NCBI RefSeq assembly: GCF_031624395.1
Contig: NZ_JAMQON010000003.1
Location: 434,028-498,027, forward strand
Direction of reading: 5' to 3'
DNA length: 64,000 bases
Source of the DNA: Halomicroarcula saliterrae
GTDB taxonomy: Archaea; Halobacteriota; Halobacteria; Halobacteriales; Haloarculaceae
A program made the position numbers and the translations under genes. The stretch's first letter is position 1. Each line of letters starts with the position of its first letter. Shown here piece by piece: positions 25,928 to 34,681 of the stretch. The notes under the pieces were generated by a model. The model saw nothing but the letters and a program-made list of their open reading frames with translations. It searched no databases and had not been told where the DNA came from.

Positions 25928-27187
25928 ATGGACGGAAACGACCGCGCTATCGTCACCTTCACCGGGCTGGCCCACGCGCTCGTCCACACCTACGAGCTCT
26001 CTATTCCCATTCTCGTCGTCGTCTGGCTCACCGAGTTCCCCGTCTCGACGGCGCTGCTGGGGACTGTCGTCGCCGTCGGCTACGCCCTCTTCGGTGCGGG
26101 CGCGCTACCGGGCGGCGTGCTGACGGACCGCTACGGCTCGAACCGGCTCGTCACCGCCTGTCTGGTCGGCATGGGCGCCTCCTTTCTCCTGTTGAGCGTC
26201 GCCCCGAACGTCCCGGCTATCGCCGTCGCGCTGGGCCTGTGGGGGCTCTCGGCTAGCGTCTACCACCCCGCGGGGCTCGCGCTCATCTCGACTGGTGTCG
26301 AGGAACGCGGCAGCGGGTTCGCCTACCACGGGATGGCCGGCAACGCCGGCATCGCGCTGGGCCCGCTCGTCACCGCCCTGCTCTTGCTGGTGGCCGACTG
26401 GCGCGTCGTGGTCGCCCTACTCGTCTCTCCCGCCGTCGCCGCCGTGGCCTACGCCCGCACCGCCGAGTTCGACGAGACGGCGGCGGTGAGTCCGGAAGAC
26501 GGTGCGCCCAGTGCCGACGGCGGGGACGCGGCCGACGGCCCGCCGAACTCCCTCGGCGCCTTTCTGGCCGACAGCCGCGCGCTCTTTACCACCGGCTTCA
26601 CGCTCGCGATGCTCGTCGTGATGGCCAACGGCCTCTTCTATCGCGGGACGCTCACCTTCCTCCCGGACGTACTCGGGGGCTTTCTCCCGCCGGTCGGCGA
26701 CGTGTTCGGCCTGTTCGCCGGGAGCGCGCTCGCCGCCGAGTTCGACCTCGCGTTCTACCTCTATGCGGGCCTCCTGACGGTCGGTATCGGCGGTCAGTAC
26801 GTCGGCGGGAAGCTCACCGACCGCATCGAGACGCCGACCGGGCTGGCGGCGGTCTTTACCGGCCTCGCGGTGGTCGCCGTCCTCTTCGTCCCCGCCGCAC
26901 AGGCCGGTGTGGCGCCGCTGCTGGCGGTCAGCGCGCTGCTTGGCTTTCTCCTCTTTACGCTCCAGCCGCTCTACCAGGCCACCATCGCCGAGTACAGCCC
27001 GCCCGGCGACCGCGGGCTCTCGTATGGCTACACGTACCTCTGCTCGTTCGGTATCGGCGCGGCCGGCGCGGCTATCTCGGGGTATCTGCTGTCGGCCGTC
27101 GGCGTTCGGGGGACCTTCGTCGGTCTGGCCGCGTTCCCGCTGGTCGGGCTCGCGTTCGCGCTGGCGTTGTGGCGGCTGGACGGGTGA
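25928..27187 (+). CDS. MFS transporter
   Basis: A 419-aa major facilitator with about 12 membrane helices and an acidic central loop (about residues 175-205) between the two halves. The first half has the MFS-type loop GGVLTDRYGSNRLV (D-R-Y-G-x-N/R-R motif A), and a second copy KLTDRIETPTG opens the second half. The substrate cannot be predicted. It is coupled to the small membrane protein before it, with stop and start codons abutting, and converges with the epimerase gene with a single base between their stops. Confidence 0.88.
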   Translation: MDGNDRAIVTFTGLAHALVHTYELSIPILVVVWLTEFPVSTALLGTVVAVGYALFGAGALPGGVLTDRYGSNRLVTACLVGMGASFLLLSVAPNVPAIAVALGLWGLSASVYHPAGLALISTGVEERGSGFAYHGMAGNAGIALGPLVTALLLLVADWRVVVALLVSPAVAAVAYARTAEFDETAAVSPEDGAPSADGGDAADGPPNSLGAFLADSRALFTTGFTLAMLVVMANGLFYRGTLTFLPDVLGGFLPPVGDVFGLFAGSALAAEFDLAFYLYAGLLTVGIGGQYVGGKLTDRIETPTGLAAVFTGLAVVAVLFVPAAQAGVAPLLAVSALLGFLLFTLQPLYQATIAEYSPPGDRGLSYGYTYLCSFGIGAAGAAISGYLLSAVGVRGTFVGLAAFPLVGLAFALALWRLDG

Positions 27188-27188
27188 G

Positions 27189-28181
27189 TCACGCCTCCGT
27201 CGCCAGCTGCTCCCGTTCCCACTCGAAGTACTCCCGCAAGCCGTCTTCGAGCGGCCGGTGGTCGATGCCGAGCTCCCGTTTCGCCTTCGAGTTGTCGACC
27301 GCGACGTCCTTGCCGCTCAGGAACGCGAGCGTCTCCGCCCGGAGTCCCTCGGGCGGCGTCGCGACGCGCTCGACGACCCCCATCGCGCCGGCCATGAGGC
27401 CGAACACCGAGGACGGGGCCGTCCGGGGTGCCGGGACGCCGGTGATGTCCTCGGCCAGGGCGAACATGTCCGCCATCGTCCGCGTCTCGCCCGCGACGAT
27501 GTACTCCTCGCCCGGCTCGCCTCGCTCCATCGCCCGGACGTGTGATCTGGCGGTGTCGGCGGCGTGCTCGAACGGGAACGCCCAGTCGCGGGGGACCATC
27601 GGTAGGTCTTCCTGCAGGTAGTCCCGCAGGACGCCGCGGTTCGTCCCGTAGGGCTTGTCCCACCGCCCGAAGGCGTTGCCGGGCAGGACGACGACGAGCG
27701 GGAGCCCGTCGTCCATCATCGGCCGCGCGACCTCGTAGTGGGCCTCCCACTTCGTGCGGAGGTAGACGGGCGAGGACGGTTTCGTCGGGTCGTCGGACTC
27801 GTCGACCGGCTCATCGCCCGTGTCGTCGTAGAAACCCGCCGTACTGGTGTAGACGCCTTTCGGGACGGCCAGTTCGTCCATCAGTTCCAGCACGTTCCGC
27901 GTCCCCTCGACGTTGACGCGCTGTGCCGTGGCCTCGTTTTCCGGCCCCGGGCCGACGTAGGCCCACGCCGCGATGTGGAAGACGCCGTCGACGCCTGTCA
28001 TCGGTTCACGCAGGCTCTCTTTGTCCGTGATATCGCCCTCGACGACCGTGACCTCGCTCGGCAGATGGCTCGCGTTCGACGCCGAGCGCGTCACCCCGAC
28101 GACGTCGTGGCCGGCGTCGACGAGCTGGTGGACGACGTGTGAGCCGACTAGTCCCGTCGCGCCGGTGACGAGATACTCCAT
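27189..28181 (-). CDS. NAD-dependent epimerase/dehydratase (extended SDR)
   Basis: A 330-aa extended short-chain dehydrogenase. The nucleotide-binding motif is GATGLVGSH at residues 7-15. The catalytic pair is Tyr140 and Lys144 (Y-L-R-T-K), with Ser/Thr in YTSTAG before it. Sequence style is close to dihydroflavonol-reductase-like and hopanoid-associated sugar epimerase-type members, so the substrate may be an isoprenoid or sugar; this is not decided. GATATTTACC about 28 bp upstream of the ATG is a likely TATA box. Confidence 0.88.
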   Translation of the reverse strand: MEYLVTGATGLVGSHVVHQLVDAGHDVVGVTRSASNASHLPSEVTVVEGDITDKESLREPMTGVDGVFHIAAWAYVGPGPENEATAQRVNVEGTRNVLELMDELAVPKGVYTSTAGFYDDTGDEPVDESDDPTKPSSPVYLRTKWEAHYEVARPMMDDGLPLVVVLPGNAFGRWDKPYGTNRGVLRDYLQEDLPMVPRDWAFPFEHAADTARSHVRAMERGEPGEEYIVAGETRTMADMFALAEDITGVPAPRTAPSSVFGLMAGAMGVVERVATPPEGLRAETLAFLSGKDVAVDNSKAKRELGIDHRPLEDGLREYFEWEREQLATEA

Positions 28182-28247
28182 GCGAGATGGCTTGCCTACT
28201 CAGGGTAAATATCTTGCGCGGCTGTGCGAGAGAACCGGGGAGGCGGG

Positions 28248-28631
28248 CTAGTTACGCGACCGGAGATACGAGGAGACGCCCACAGCCGTCGTCAGGATGA
28301 CGACTGCGAGCGAGAGGAACCCCAGGAACACGTCGAGCGCCATCACCGCGATACTCGCCACCACGAGGCTCAGGACGAACCAGCCGCCGGTCAGCAGGAG
28401 GAATATATCGATACGCCGGAGGATTTCGCCGTCGACCACACCTGTCGGTGCGATGCCAGCTATATAGTTCCATCCACTTCCCTTGGCGGAGGCGTCCTCG
28501 AATCGGTCGTCGTCACGCGTCTGGAGTTCTTCGACGGCAGCCTTTGCGTCGTCGGCTTCTGACGCGGAGCGAAGGCCTGCGACGCCCTCCGGCTGTGGTC
28601 CTCGTGTCATGCGACGGAGCGTCCCCTCCAT
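28248..28631 (-). CDS. Two-helix membrane protein, probably N-terminally extended ribbon-helix-helix type
   Basis: From the first ATG (28631) this is a 127-aa protein with a linker and two membrane helices at about 72-122. The frame, however, stays coding-like for 27 codons upstream of this ATG to 28712: it reads I-D-G-I-V-K-T-I-R-V-S-E-E, then PHERLAAHERGDET, which is the signature of small haloarchaeal ribbon-helix-helix/antitoxin-like proteins and runs directly into METLRR-like sequence at the ATG. No ATG, GTG or TTG exists in that stretch, which is closed by a TAA at 28728-28730. So either initiation uses ATA/ATT, or the start has been lost. Function unknown. Confidence 0.65.
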   Translation of the reverse strand: MEGTLRRMTRGPQPEGVAGLRSASEADDAKAAVEELQTRDDDRFEDASAKGSGWNYIAGIAPTGVVDGEILRRIDIFLLLTGGWFVLSLVVASIAVMALDVFLGFLSLAVVILTTAVGVSSYLRSRN

Positions 28632-28771
28632 CGTCTCGTCTCCTCGCTCGTGCGCGGCGAGTCGCTCGTGGGGCTCCTCCGAGACACGAATCGTCTTGAC
28701 TATGCCGTCTATCTGGGTGCGAGAGCGTTACGCCGGTGCCTGACCCGTTCCGAGCGAACCGCTCCGGTAGC

Positions 28772-29620
28772 TCACTCGACGAGGCGCTCGATTTCGGTCA
28801 CGAGCACGTCGCTCGCCCCGACCTGCTTGAGGTCGTTGATGGTCTCGAAGACGTGGCTGTCGTCGACGACGGCGTGGACGGCGACGTCGTCGCTCCCGGC
28901 GATGTCCATCACTGTCGGGCCGCCCATCCCCGGAAGCACGTCCTTCACGTCGGCAACTGCGTTCTCGGGGACGTTCATCATCAGATACCGCTTGCCCTCC
29001 GCCGACAGCACCGAGTGCAGCGCCATCTCGACCTGCTGGACTTTCTCGTCGTCGGCCACGTCCTCGCGGGCGAACAGCCGAACCGAGGAGGCGAGCACCT
29101 CGTCGATGATACCCAGCCGGTTCATCCGTAGCGTCGTCCCCGTCGAGGTGATGTCGATGATGCCGTCGGCGATGTCGACGTGGGGCGTCAGCTCCGTCGC
29201 GCCCGAGACCTCGGCGATGTCCACGGTGACGTCGAGGTCGGCGAAGTACGCCTTCGCTATGTTGGGGAACTCCGTGGCGACAGTGCCGCCGTCGAGGTCG
29301 TAGACGGTCTCGATGTCGCCCTCTTCCGGCGCGGCGAGCACAAGCCGGCAGCTCCCGAACTCGAGGTCCAGCAGCTCCGCCAGGTTCGTGACCTCGGACT
29401 CGCGGACCTGGTCCAGCCCGGTGATGCCGATGTCGGCCGCGCCGTCCGAGACGTACTCCGGGATGTCGGCCGCGCGGGCGTACAGCACCGTCACCTCTGG
29501 GTCGACGGTGTCGGCGTACAGCTGGCGGTCGGCTCCGTCGACGATGTGGAGGCCGGCCCGTTCGAGCAAGTCCTCGGCCGGTTCGTGCAAACGACCCTTG
29601 TTGGGGACGGCGATTCGCAT
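28772..29620 (-). CDS. hisG: ATP phosphoribosyltransferase
   Basis: A 282-aa enzyme for the first step of histidine synthesis, joining ATP and PRPP. It is the long form: the periplasmic-binding-like catalytic domain ([53 protein letters not shown]) is followed from about residue 210 by the C-terminal ACT-like regulatory domain ([22 protein letters not shown]). The long form does not need HisZ and is usually feedback-inhibited by histidine. No other his gene is adjacent, consistent with the scattered his genes of haloarchaea. Confidence 0.96.
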   Translation of the reverse strand: MRIAVPNKGRLHEPAEDLLERAGLHIVDGADRQLYADTVDPEVTVLYARAADIPEYVSDGAADIGITGLDQVRESEVTNLAELLDLEFGSCRLVLAAPEEGDIETVYDLDGGTVATEFPNIAKAYFADLDVTVDIAEVSGATELTPHVDIADGIIDITSTGTTLRMNRLGIIDEVLASSVRLFAREDVADDEKVQQVEMALHSVLSAEGKRYLMMNVPENAVADVKDVLPGMGGPTVMDIAGSDDVAVHAVVDDSHVFETINDLKQVGASDVLVTEIERLVE

Positions 29621-29773
29621 ATCCGGACCCTCGCGGCGGCGGGCCTACTGTCTTTCCCTCTAGTAACCGTTGCTGGCTCTGTCGGCGACGACGAGACGAC
29701 CCTGCTAGGAGTGACTGTCCCCGATTCTGACGGGACACCGTTCTGGGCGTCCGACGAAACACGGGCTACGGTC

Positions 29774-30973
29774 CTACTCCCGCCGTGGCAACGACAGAAA
29801 CAGCCCACCCGCGAGCAGCGTCAGCGCGGCCATCACGTAGAAGGAGAGGTCGAACAGGCCGCGGTCGGCGAACGCCCCGACGACTGTCGACCCCATCGCG
29901 CCGACGGAGAAGAAGCCGGTCCGCAAGAGGCCCCAGCCGGTCCCCTCGACGGGGTCGGGGAGCAGGTCGACGATGTAGGCGTTCGTCAGCGGGCCGGAGC
30001 TCATCCGGACGCCGATGGCGGTCGCGCCGAGGCCGAGGAGGAGCCGTCCTTCGAGCACTGGCACGAGCGCGAGCGGAACGGCGCTGACGACCGTGACCCC
30101 GACCAGCACCTTCGGCGAGCCGTAACGGTCGGCCAATCGGCCGGTCACGGCCTGTGAGAGCGCGCCGCCGACGAAGAGTCCCGAGAGGAGGGCTCCGGCG
30201 GTCCCCTGGGAGAAGTCCCGCGTCGCGACGAGATACGTCGTCAGGAACGCCGTCACGGCCTGGAAGACGACCAGCATGACCATCGCGCCGACGACGGCGA
30301 CGGCGAGCCGTCGGTCGCTCAGCCCATCGACGACCGCCCGGAGGTCGGCCCGCAGCGAGCGGTCCGCCGTGGCCGTCTCCCGGTCGGAGATGCTCAACCA
30401 GAGCGCGACGGCGACGAGCGCGAAGCAGGGGACCGCCGCCGCGAGGCCGACGCGCCAGCCGTAGCGGGTGGTCACCAGCGCGGCGACGAGGGGCAGCACT
30501 GCCGAGCCGACGGAGCCGGCGGCCATCACCGCGCCGAAGGCGACCCCCTCGCTGTCGTCGAAGGTCCGCGAGAGCAGGGTGCCACGCGGCGGTCCGTAGA
30601 GTCCGGTTCCGAGGCCGAACCCGGCGGTGGCCAGCACGAACAGGGTGTAGGTCGGCGAGGCGAGGTAACCGAGCAGACCCACGCCGGAGAGCAGCGCCGA
30701 CCCGACGAGCAGCGCCCGCTCGCCGACGCGGTCGATGTAGACGCCGGCGGGGAACTGCATCGCGGCGTAGGTGAGCCAGAGGACGGTGACCGCGATGCCG
30801 GCCCGAGTGTTGGAGATGCCGAACTCCGCGCGGATGGTGGGGAGGACGGCGGGCACGACGAAACGCATCCCCAGCACGAGGAACCAGCCGGCCGCGACGG
30901 CCGCGAGCAGGCGGTAGGGGTTGCCAGCCCGCGAGTCGCTGACGACGCCCCGGACCCGGTCGCTGACACCCAT
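29774..30973 (-). CDS. MFS transporter
   Basis: A 399-aa major facilitator with about 12 membrane helices. Motif-A loops are GVYIDRVGERALLVG in the first half and GRLADRYGSPKVLVG in the second. No substrate is indicated. I start at the ATG at 30971-30973 (M-G-V-S-D-R-V); the frame is open another 26 codons but those do not look conserved. It lies divergent from the M48-like membrane protein gene. Confidence 0.87.
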   Translation of the reverse strand: MGVSDRVRGVVSDSRAGNPYRLLAAVAAGWFLVLGMRFVVPAVLPTIRAEFGISNTRAGIAVTVLWLTYAAMQFPAGVYIDRVGERALLVGSALLSGVGLLGYLASPTYTLFVLATAGFGLGTGLYGPPRGTLLSRTFDDSEGVAFGAVMAAGSVGSAVLPLVAALVTTRYGWRVGLAAAVPCFALVAVALWLSISDRETATADRSLRADLRAVVDGLSDRRLAVAVVGAMVMLVVFQAVTAFLTTYLVATRDFSQGTAGALLSGLFVGGALSQAVTGRLADRYGSPKVLVGVTVVSAVPLALVPVLEGRLLLGLGATAIGVRMSSGPLTNAYIVDLLPDPVEGTGWGLLRTGFFSVGAMGSTVVGAFADRGLFDLSFYVMAALTLLAGGLFLSLPRRE

Positions 30974-31125
30974 TAGATACCGGACGGAGGCGCTCGACCG
31001 GAAAGACGCTGACGGATGGGGTACGCCGTTGCGGGCCAGCCGTCCGTGCACTGGGCGTTCGACTACACACCGCGGACCGGCCCGGAAGCACAGCGTTTTG
31101 TTTCGCGGCCTACTAGCTGAAACTG

Positions 31126-32265
31126 TTGGTGAGTCCAGTCTCTTTCACACTGGCGACTTTCGTTCTGGTGAGTCTGGTAGTCGCATCGACGCTCTACGCG
31201 CGGCGAGTCCGGCGCTACGACAGCGAGCGTGCAGCGGCGATGCTGGACAGTGCTGGGGGGACGGTGTTGGGGGCCTTCGCTACGGTCGCCGCCCTCGTTC
31301 TCGTCGGCAGCAACGCCGGCCTCCTCAACGAAGGCCTCGCAGTCGCCCTTCCGGCCGGCGGCTGGCGTTTTGTCGGGACCGTCAGCGTCGCCGCCCTTTT
31401 CGCCGGGCTGCTCGCTGGGGGGACACTCCTCTGTTACGCACCGCTCGCGTTCGCCATCGTCACAGCCACCGAGACGGACCGCACCGCCCCCGAACTGCTC
31501 GGCAGGCTCGCTCGCTCGCTCCTCGTCTACGCCCTCGTGTTGACGCCGCTGCTGACAGTCCGCTGGTGGCCGCAGTTCGGACTCGCCGGGCTCCTCGCGA
31601 CACTGGCGACGCTGCGGGCACTGTGGCACCTGCTTTCCCCACAGATCGTCCGGTTCACCCACTGGACGCGACCGCTGCGGGAAGAGGAGCGCGAGCGCCT
31701 CGAAGCGGCGTCCGCTGCCGTCGAGTTCGAACCCCACGCGGTCTCCGTTCTGGACAGTGAGCGGTCCCCCTTGCTCGGGATGAGTTACTTCGGAATCCCG
31801 GGTCGTCGCACGGTGCTCGTCGCCGAGCAGTTCCTCTCGAACGCGGACGATTCACAGCTTCGCGTCGCGCTCTCCCATCTGGACGCCATCTGTCGGACGG
31901 GGTTTACCGAGCGCCGGACCGCTATCCTCTCCGGCGGTCTGCTTGGCTGTGCGTTCTTGCTCTCGCCGCTCTCGCCGCTCTCCGCTCTCCGGACGCTCCT
32001 CGCTCTGGCGGCCCTGGCCGCGGGTGTCGTCGCCGGGCTCTGGCGACTCAGCGCGAAACTCTATCGCGCCGATCGCGTTACGGCGGACCGGGTCGGCGCG
32101 CGGGAGCTGCTCGCGCTGTTCGAGTGGTGGCTCGACGAGTGTGGCCAGCCGGAGTCCACGCACGGGCGACTCGCCACAGTCCTGCACTCCCAGCCTCCAC
32201 AGAACCGGCGTCTCGATCGGCTCCGCGAGCGGGCCGACGGCGACGACCCGAACCCGGCAGATTGA
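31126..32265 (+). CDS. Degenerate M48-like membrane protein
   Basis: A 379-aa membrane protein. Helices occur at about 5-25, 45-65, 80-105, 130-165 and 265-305. Residues 200-260 (VSVLDSERSPLLGMSYFGIP, then VLVAEQFLSN) have the look of the M48/HtpX peptidase domain, where the next helix should carry H-E-x-x-H. Here that segment reads ALSHLDAIC, so the zinc motif is broken and peptidase activity is unlikely. Haloarchaeal paralogues of this type exist; the role is unknown. The start is TTG at 31126 or GTG at 31129, with a TATA-like GTTTTG about 28 bp upstream. It ends 26 bp before the deaminase gene. Confidence 0.68.
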   Translation: MVSPVSFTLATFVLVSLVVASTLYARRVRRYDSERAAAMLDSAGGTVLGAFATVAALVLVGSNAGLLNEGLAVALPAGGWRFVGTVSVAALFAGLLAGGTLLCYAPLAFAIVTATETDRTAPELLGRLARSLLVYALVLTPLLTVRWWPQFGLAGLLATLATLRALWHLLSPQIVRFTHWTRPLREEERERLEAASAAVEFEPHAVSVLDSERSPLLGMSYFGIPGRRTVLVAEQFLSNADDSQLRVALSHLDAICRTGFTERRTAILSGGLLGCAFLLSPLSPLSALRTLLALAALAAGVVAGLWRLSAKLYRADRVTADRVGARELLALFEWWLDECGQPESTHGRLATVLHSQPPQNRRLDRLRERADGDDPNPAD

Positions 32266-32291
32266 GGCACCGGGAGCCAGAATCCCGTCCC

Positions 32292-33590
32292 ATGACCGAA
32301 CTCCTCGTTGCCGGCGGTCAGGTACTGCGGCCCGATACGACAGTCGAACGCGCCGACGTGCTCGTCGACCAGGACAGCGGCGACATCCTCGCTGTCGACG
32401 ACCCCGGCGAACTGACCGGCGACGACACGCTCGATGCCAGCGACGGGCTCGTCATCCCCGGACTCGTCAACGCACACACGCACGTCGCGATGACGCTCCT
32501 CAGAGGGTACGCCGACGACAAGCCCCTCGACGCGTGGCTCCAGGAGGACATCTGGCCGGTCGAGGCCGAACTGACGCCCGAGGACGTCCGCGTCGGCGCC
32601 GAGCTCGGACTGGTGGAGATGATTCGGTCGGGGACGACGGCGCTCTCGGATATGTACTTCCACGTCGACGAGATAGCGGCGGCCGTCGAGGAGAGCGGCC
32701 TGCGGGCCGTGCTGGGCCACACCGCCGTCACCGTCGCGAAGGACGAGGCTGGTGCGCGGGCGGACATGCAGGCAAGCCTCGACACGGCCCTCGACCTCGA
32801 CGGCGCGGCCGACGGGCGCATCAAGACAACCTTCCAGCCCCACAGCCTGACGACCGTCGGTGAGGAGTACCTGCGGGAATTCGTCCCCGAGGCCGTCGAG
32901 GCGGGTCTGCCCATCCATCTGCACGCCAACGAGACGACCGACGAGGTCGAACCACTCGTCGACGAGCACGGCGCTCGGCCGCTCGAATACGCCGACGACG
33001 TGGGGTTGCTCGGCGAGGACACCTTCCTCGCACACTGTGTCCACGTCGACGAGACCGAAATCGACCTGCTGGCCGAGACCGGCACCGGCGCGGTCCACTG
33101 CCCGGCCTCGAACATGAAACTCGCCAGCGGCATGGCGCCGGTCCAGCGACTGCTCGACGCCGGTGTCACCGTGGCGCTGGGCACCGACGGCGCGGCCTCG
33201 AACAACGACCTCGACATGTTCGACGAGATGCGTGACGCCGCGATGGTCGGGAAACTCGCCGCTGACGACGCCAGCGCCGTCCCCGCGGGGGCGGTCGTCG
33301 AGATGGCCACGGCGAACGGGGCCGACCTGCTTGGCTTCGAGTCGGGACGCATCGAGGCGGGTGCGAACGCCGACCTCGCCGTGCTGGACCTCGACGCGGC
33401 ACACCTCACGCCCGCCCACGACCTCGTCTCGCATCTGGCCTACGCGGCCCGGGGCAGCGACGTGTGCCACACGGTCTGTGACGGCGACGTGCTCATGCGG
33501 GACCGCGATCTGACGGTGTTCGACGAGCGGGCGGTCCGCGACCGGGCGAGCGACCGCGCCCGGGCGCTTATCGACCGCGCGGCCGAATGA
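32292..33590 (+). CDS. 5-methylthioadenosine/S-adenosylhomocysteine deaminase
   Basis: A 432-aa amidohydrolase of the MtaD/DadD group, which deaminates 5-methylthioadenosine, SAH, 5'-deoxyadenosine or adenosine. Metal ligands are His62 and His64 (NAHTHVAM), a later His in IHLHANET, LAHCVHVDE, and Asp in GTDGAASNNDLD. The substrate-binding C-P-A-S-N-M-K-L block is intact. It lies one gene from ahcY, which fits a role in clearing by-products of SAM-dependent methylation. It may share a transcript with the M48-like gene 26 bp upstream. Confidence 0.92.
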   Translation: MTELLVAGGQVLRPDTTVERADVLVDQDSGDILAVDDPGELTGDDTLDASDGLVIPGLVNAHTHVAMTLLRGYADDKPLDAWLQEDIWPVEAELTPEDVRVGAELGLVEMIRSGTTALSDMYFHVDEIAAAVEESGLRAVLGHTAVTVAKDEAGARADMQASLDTALDLDGAADGRIKTTFQPHSLTTVGEEYLREFVPEAVEAGLPIHLHANETTDEVEPLVDEHGARPLEYADDVGLLGEDTFLAHCVHVDETEIDLLAETGTGAVHCPASNMKLASGMAPVQRLLDAGVTVALGTDGAASNNDLDMFDEMRDAAMVGKLAADDASAVPAGAVVEMATANGADLLGFESGRIEAGANADLAVLDLDAAHLTPAHDLVSHLAYAARGSDVCHTVCDGDVLMRDRDLTVFDERAVRDRASDRARALIDRAAE

Positions 33591-33722
33591 GTATTAAACT
33601 CTCATACACCGTTATAAACGCTCTAACTTTCCCTGCGGTCGTCGTGTCGGAATCCACGACCACCTGAACGAACTGAACGGGAGGGGGGGTTTAATCAGGT
33701 CTCTTTCCAGGGTGGATATGTG

Positions 33723-34637
33723 ATGCACACCAAACTGTTCGCAGTTATGGCCACTGTGGGTCTGGTCCTGTTCGCGTTCGGACCGGGGGCCGCCACCGCC
33801 GCTGCCTCGGCGGCCAACACCGCAGGCAACGATTCGCTCGACGTGTCGGTCAGCCAGGCCGGCAACTCGGGACCGACGGTGACGGTGACCGGCAACGGCA
33901 CTGCCGTCGAGAACGCCTCAGTGTCCGTCGAAGCGCTCGAAAACGGCTCCTACGAGGGCACGGACGAGACCTACTCGACCGACGCGAACGGCACGGTCTC
34001 GCTCCCCGCACCCGAGGAGACAGTCACGGTGAAAGTGACCGCGACCGCCGGCGACGCGACCGGGTCGACCACGGTGGAGCTGACCGCCGGGAACGAGACC
34101 GCCAGCTTCGGTGACCGCGTCTCGGCGTTCGTCGAGTCGCTGCTCTCCGGTGACGCCGACAACGTCGGACAGCAGGTCGCCGAGTTCGTCACCGAGAACA
34201 ACCCCGGGAACGCGCCCGACCACGCCGGCCCGCCCGCTGACGACGACAAGCGTGGTCCGCCTGAGGACGCCGGTCCGCCCGAGGACCGCGGTAACGACGC
34301 GGACGACGACGAGTCCGACGAGGACAAGCGGCGCGGTCCGCCCGAGAACGCCGGCCCGCCCGAAGACTGTGGTAACGACGACGACGAGACCGAGGCCGAA
34401 GACGAGAGTGAAGCGGACGAGGAGGACGACTCTGAAAGCGACGCCGAAGCAGACGAGGAAGACGAATCCGAAGACGATTCCGAAGCTGACGAGGACGACG
34501 AATCCGAAGACGATTCCGAAGCAGACGACGAGGACGAATCCGAAGACGATTCCGAAGCTGACGAGGACGACGACTCTGAAGACGACAGCGACGACACCCG
34601 CGGCCCACCCGCGAACGCCAACGCCGGCGGTAACTGA
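33723..34637 (+). CDS. Secreted acidic repeat protein
   Basis: A 304-aa protein with a Sec-type signal peptide (about residues 1-28, ending GAATAAASA). Next comes a beta-rich Thr/Val domain of about 100 residues (VTVTGNGTAVENASVSVEAL) resembling surface Ig-like or carboxypeptidase-regulatory folds. It continues with two GPPEDAGPPED-type blocks containing a single Cys, then a very acidic D/E/S tail built from 12-residue repeats, and ends TRGPPANANAGGN. There is no clear membrane anchor. It is probably a cell-surface or exported protein; role unknown. TATA-like GTTTAATC lies about 31 bp before the ATG. Confidence 0.75.
   Translation: MHTKLFAVMATVGLVLFAFGPGAATAAASAANTAGNDSLDVSVSQAGNSGPTVTVTGNGTAVENASVSVEALENGSYEGTDETYSTDANGTVSLPAPEETVTVKVTATAGDATGSTTVELTAGNETASFGDRVSAFVESLLSGDADNVGQQVAEFVTENNPGNAPDHAGPPADDDKRGPPEDAGPPEDRGNDADDDESDEDKRRGPPENAGPPEDCGNDDDETEAEDESEADEEDDSESDAEADEEDESEDDSEADEDDESEDDSEADDEDESEDDSEADEDDDSEDDSDDTRGPPANANAGGN
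34428..34607 (+). repeat. 36-bp tandem repeats in acidic protein
   Basis: Five in-frame units begin at 34428, 34464, 34500, 34536 and 34572. The three central ones are near-identical and encode E-S-E-D-D-S-E-A-D-E/D-D-D/E; the outer two are diverged. Copy-number change would keep the reading frame. Confidence 0.85.
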
Positions 34638-34681
34638 GCGGCTTCGGTAGCGTTTTACGAACTCTGTCCCTCTTCTCGGGC

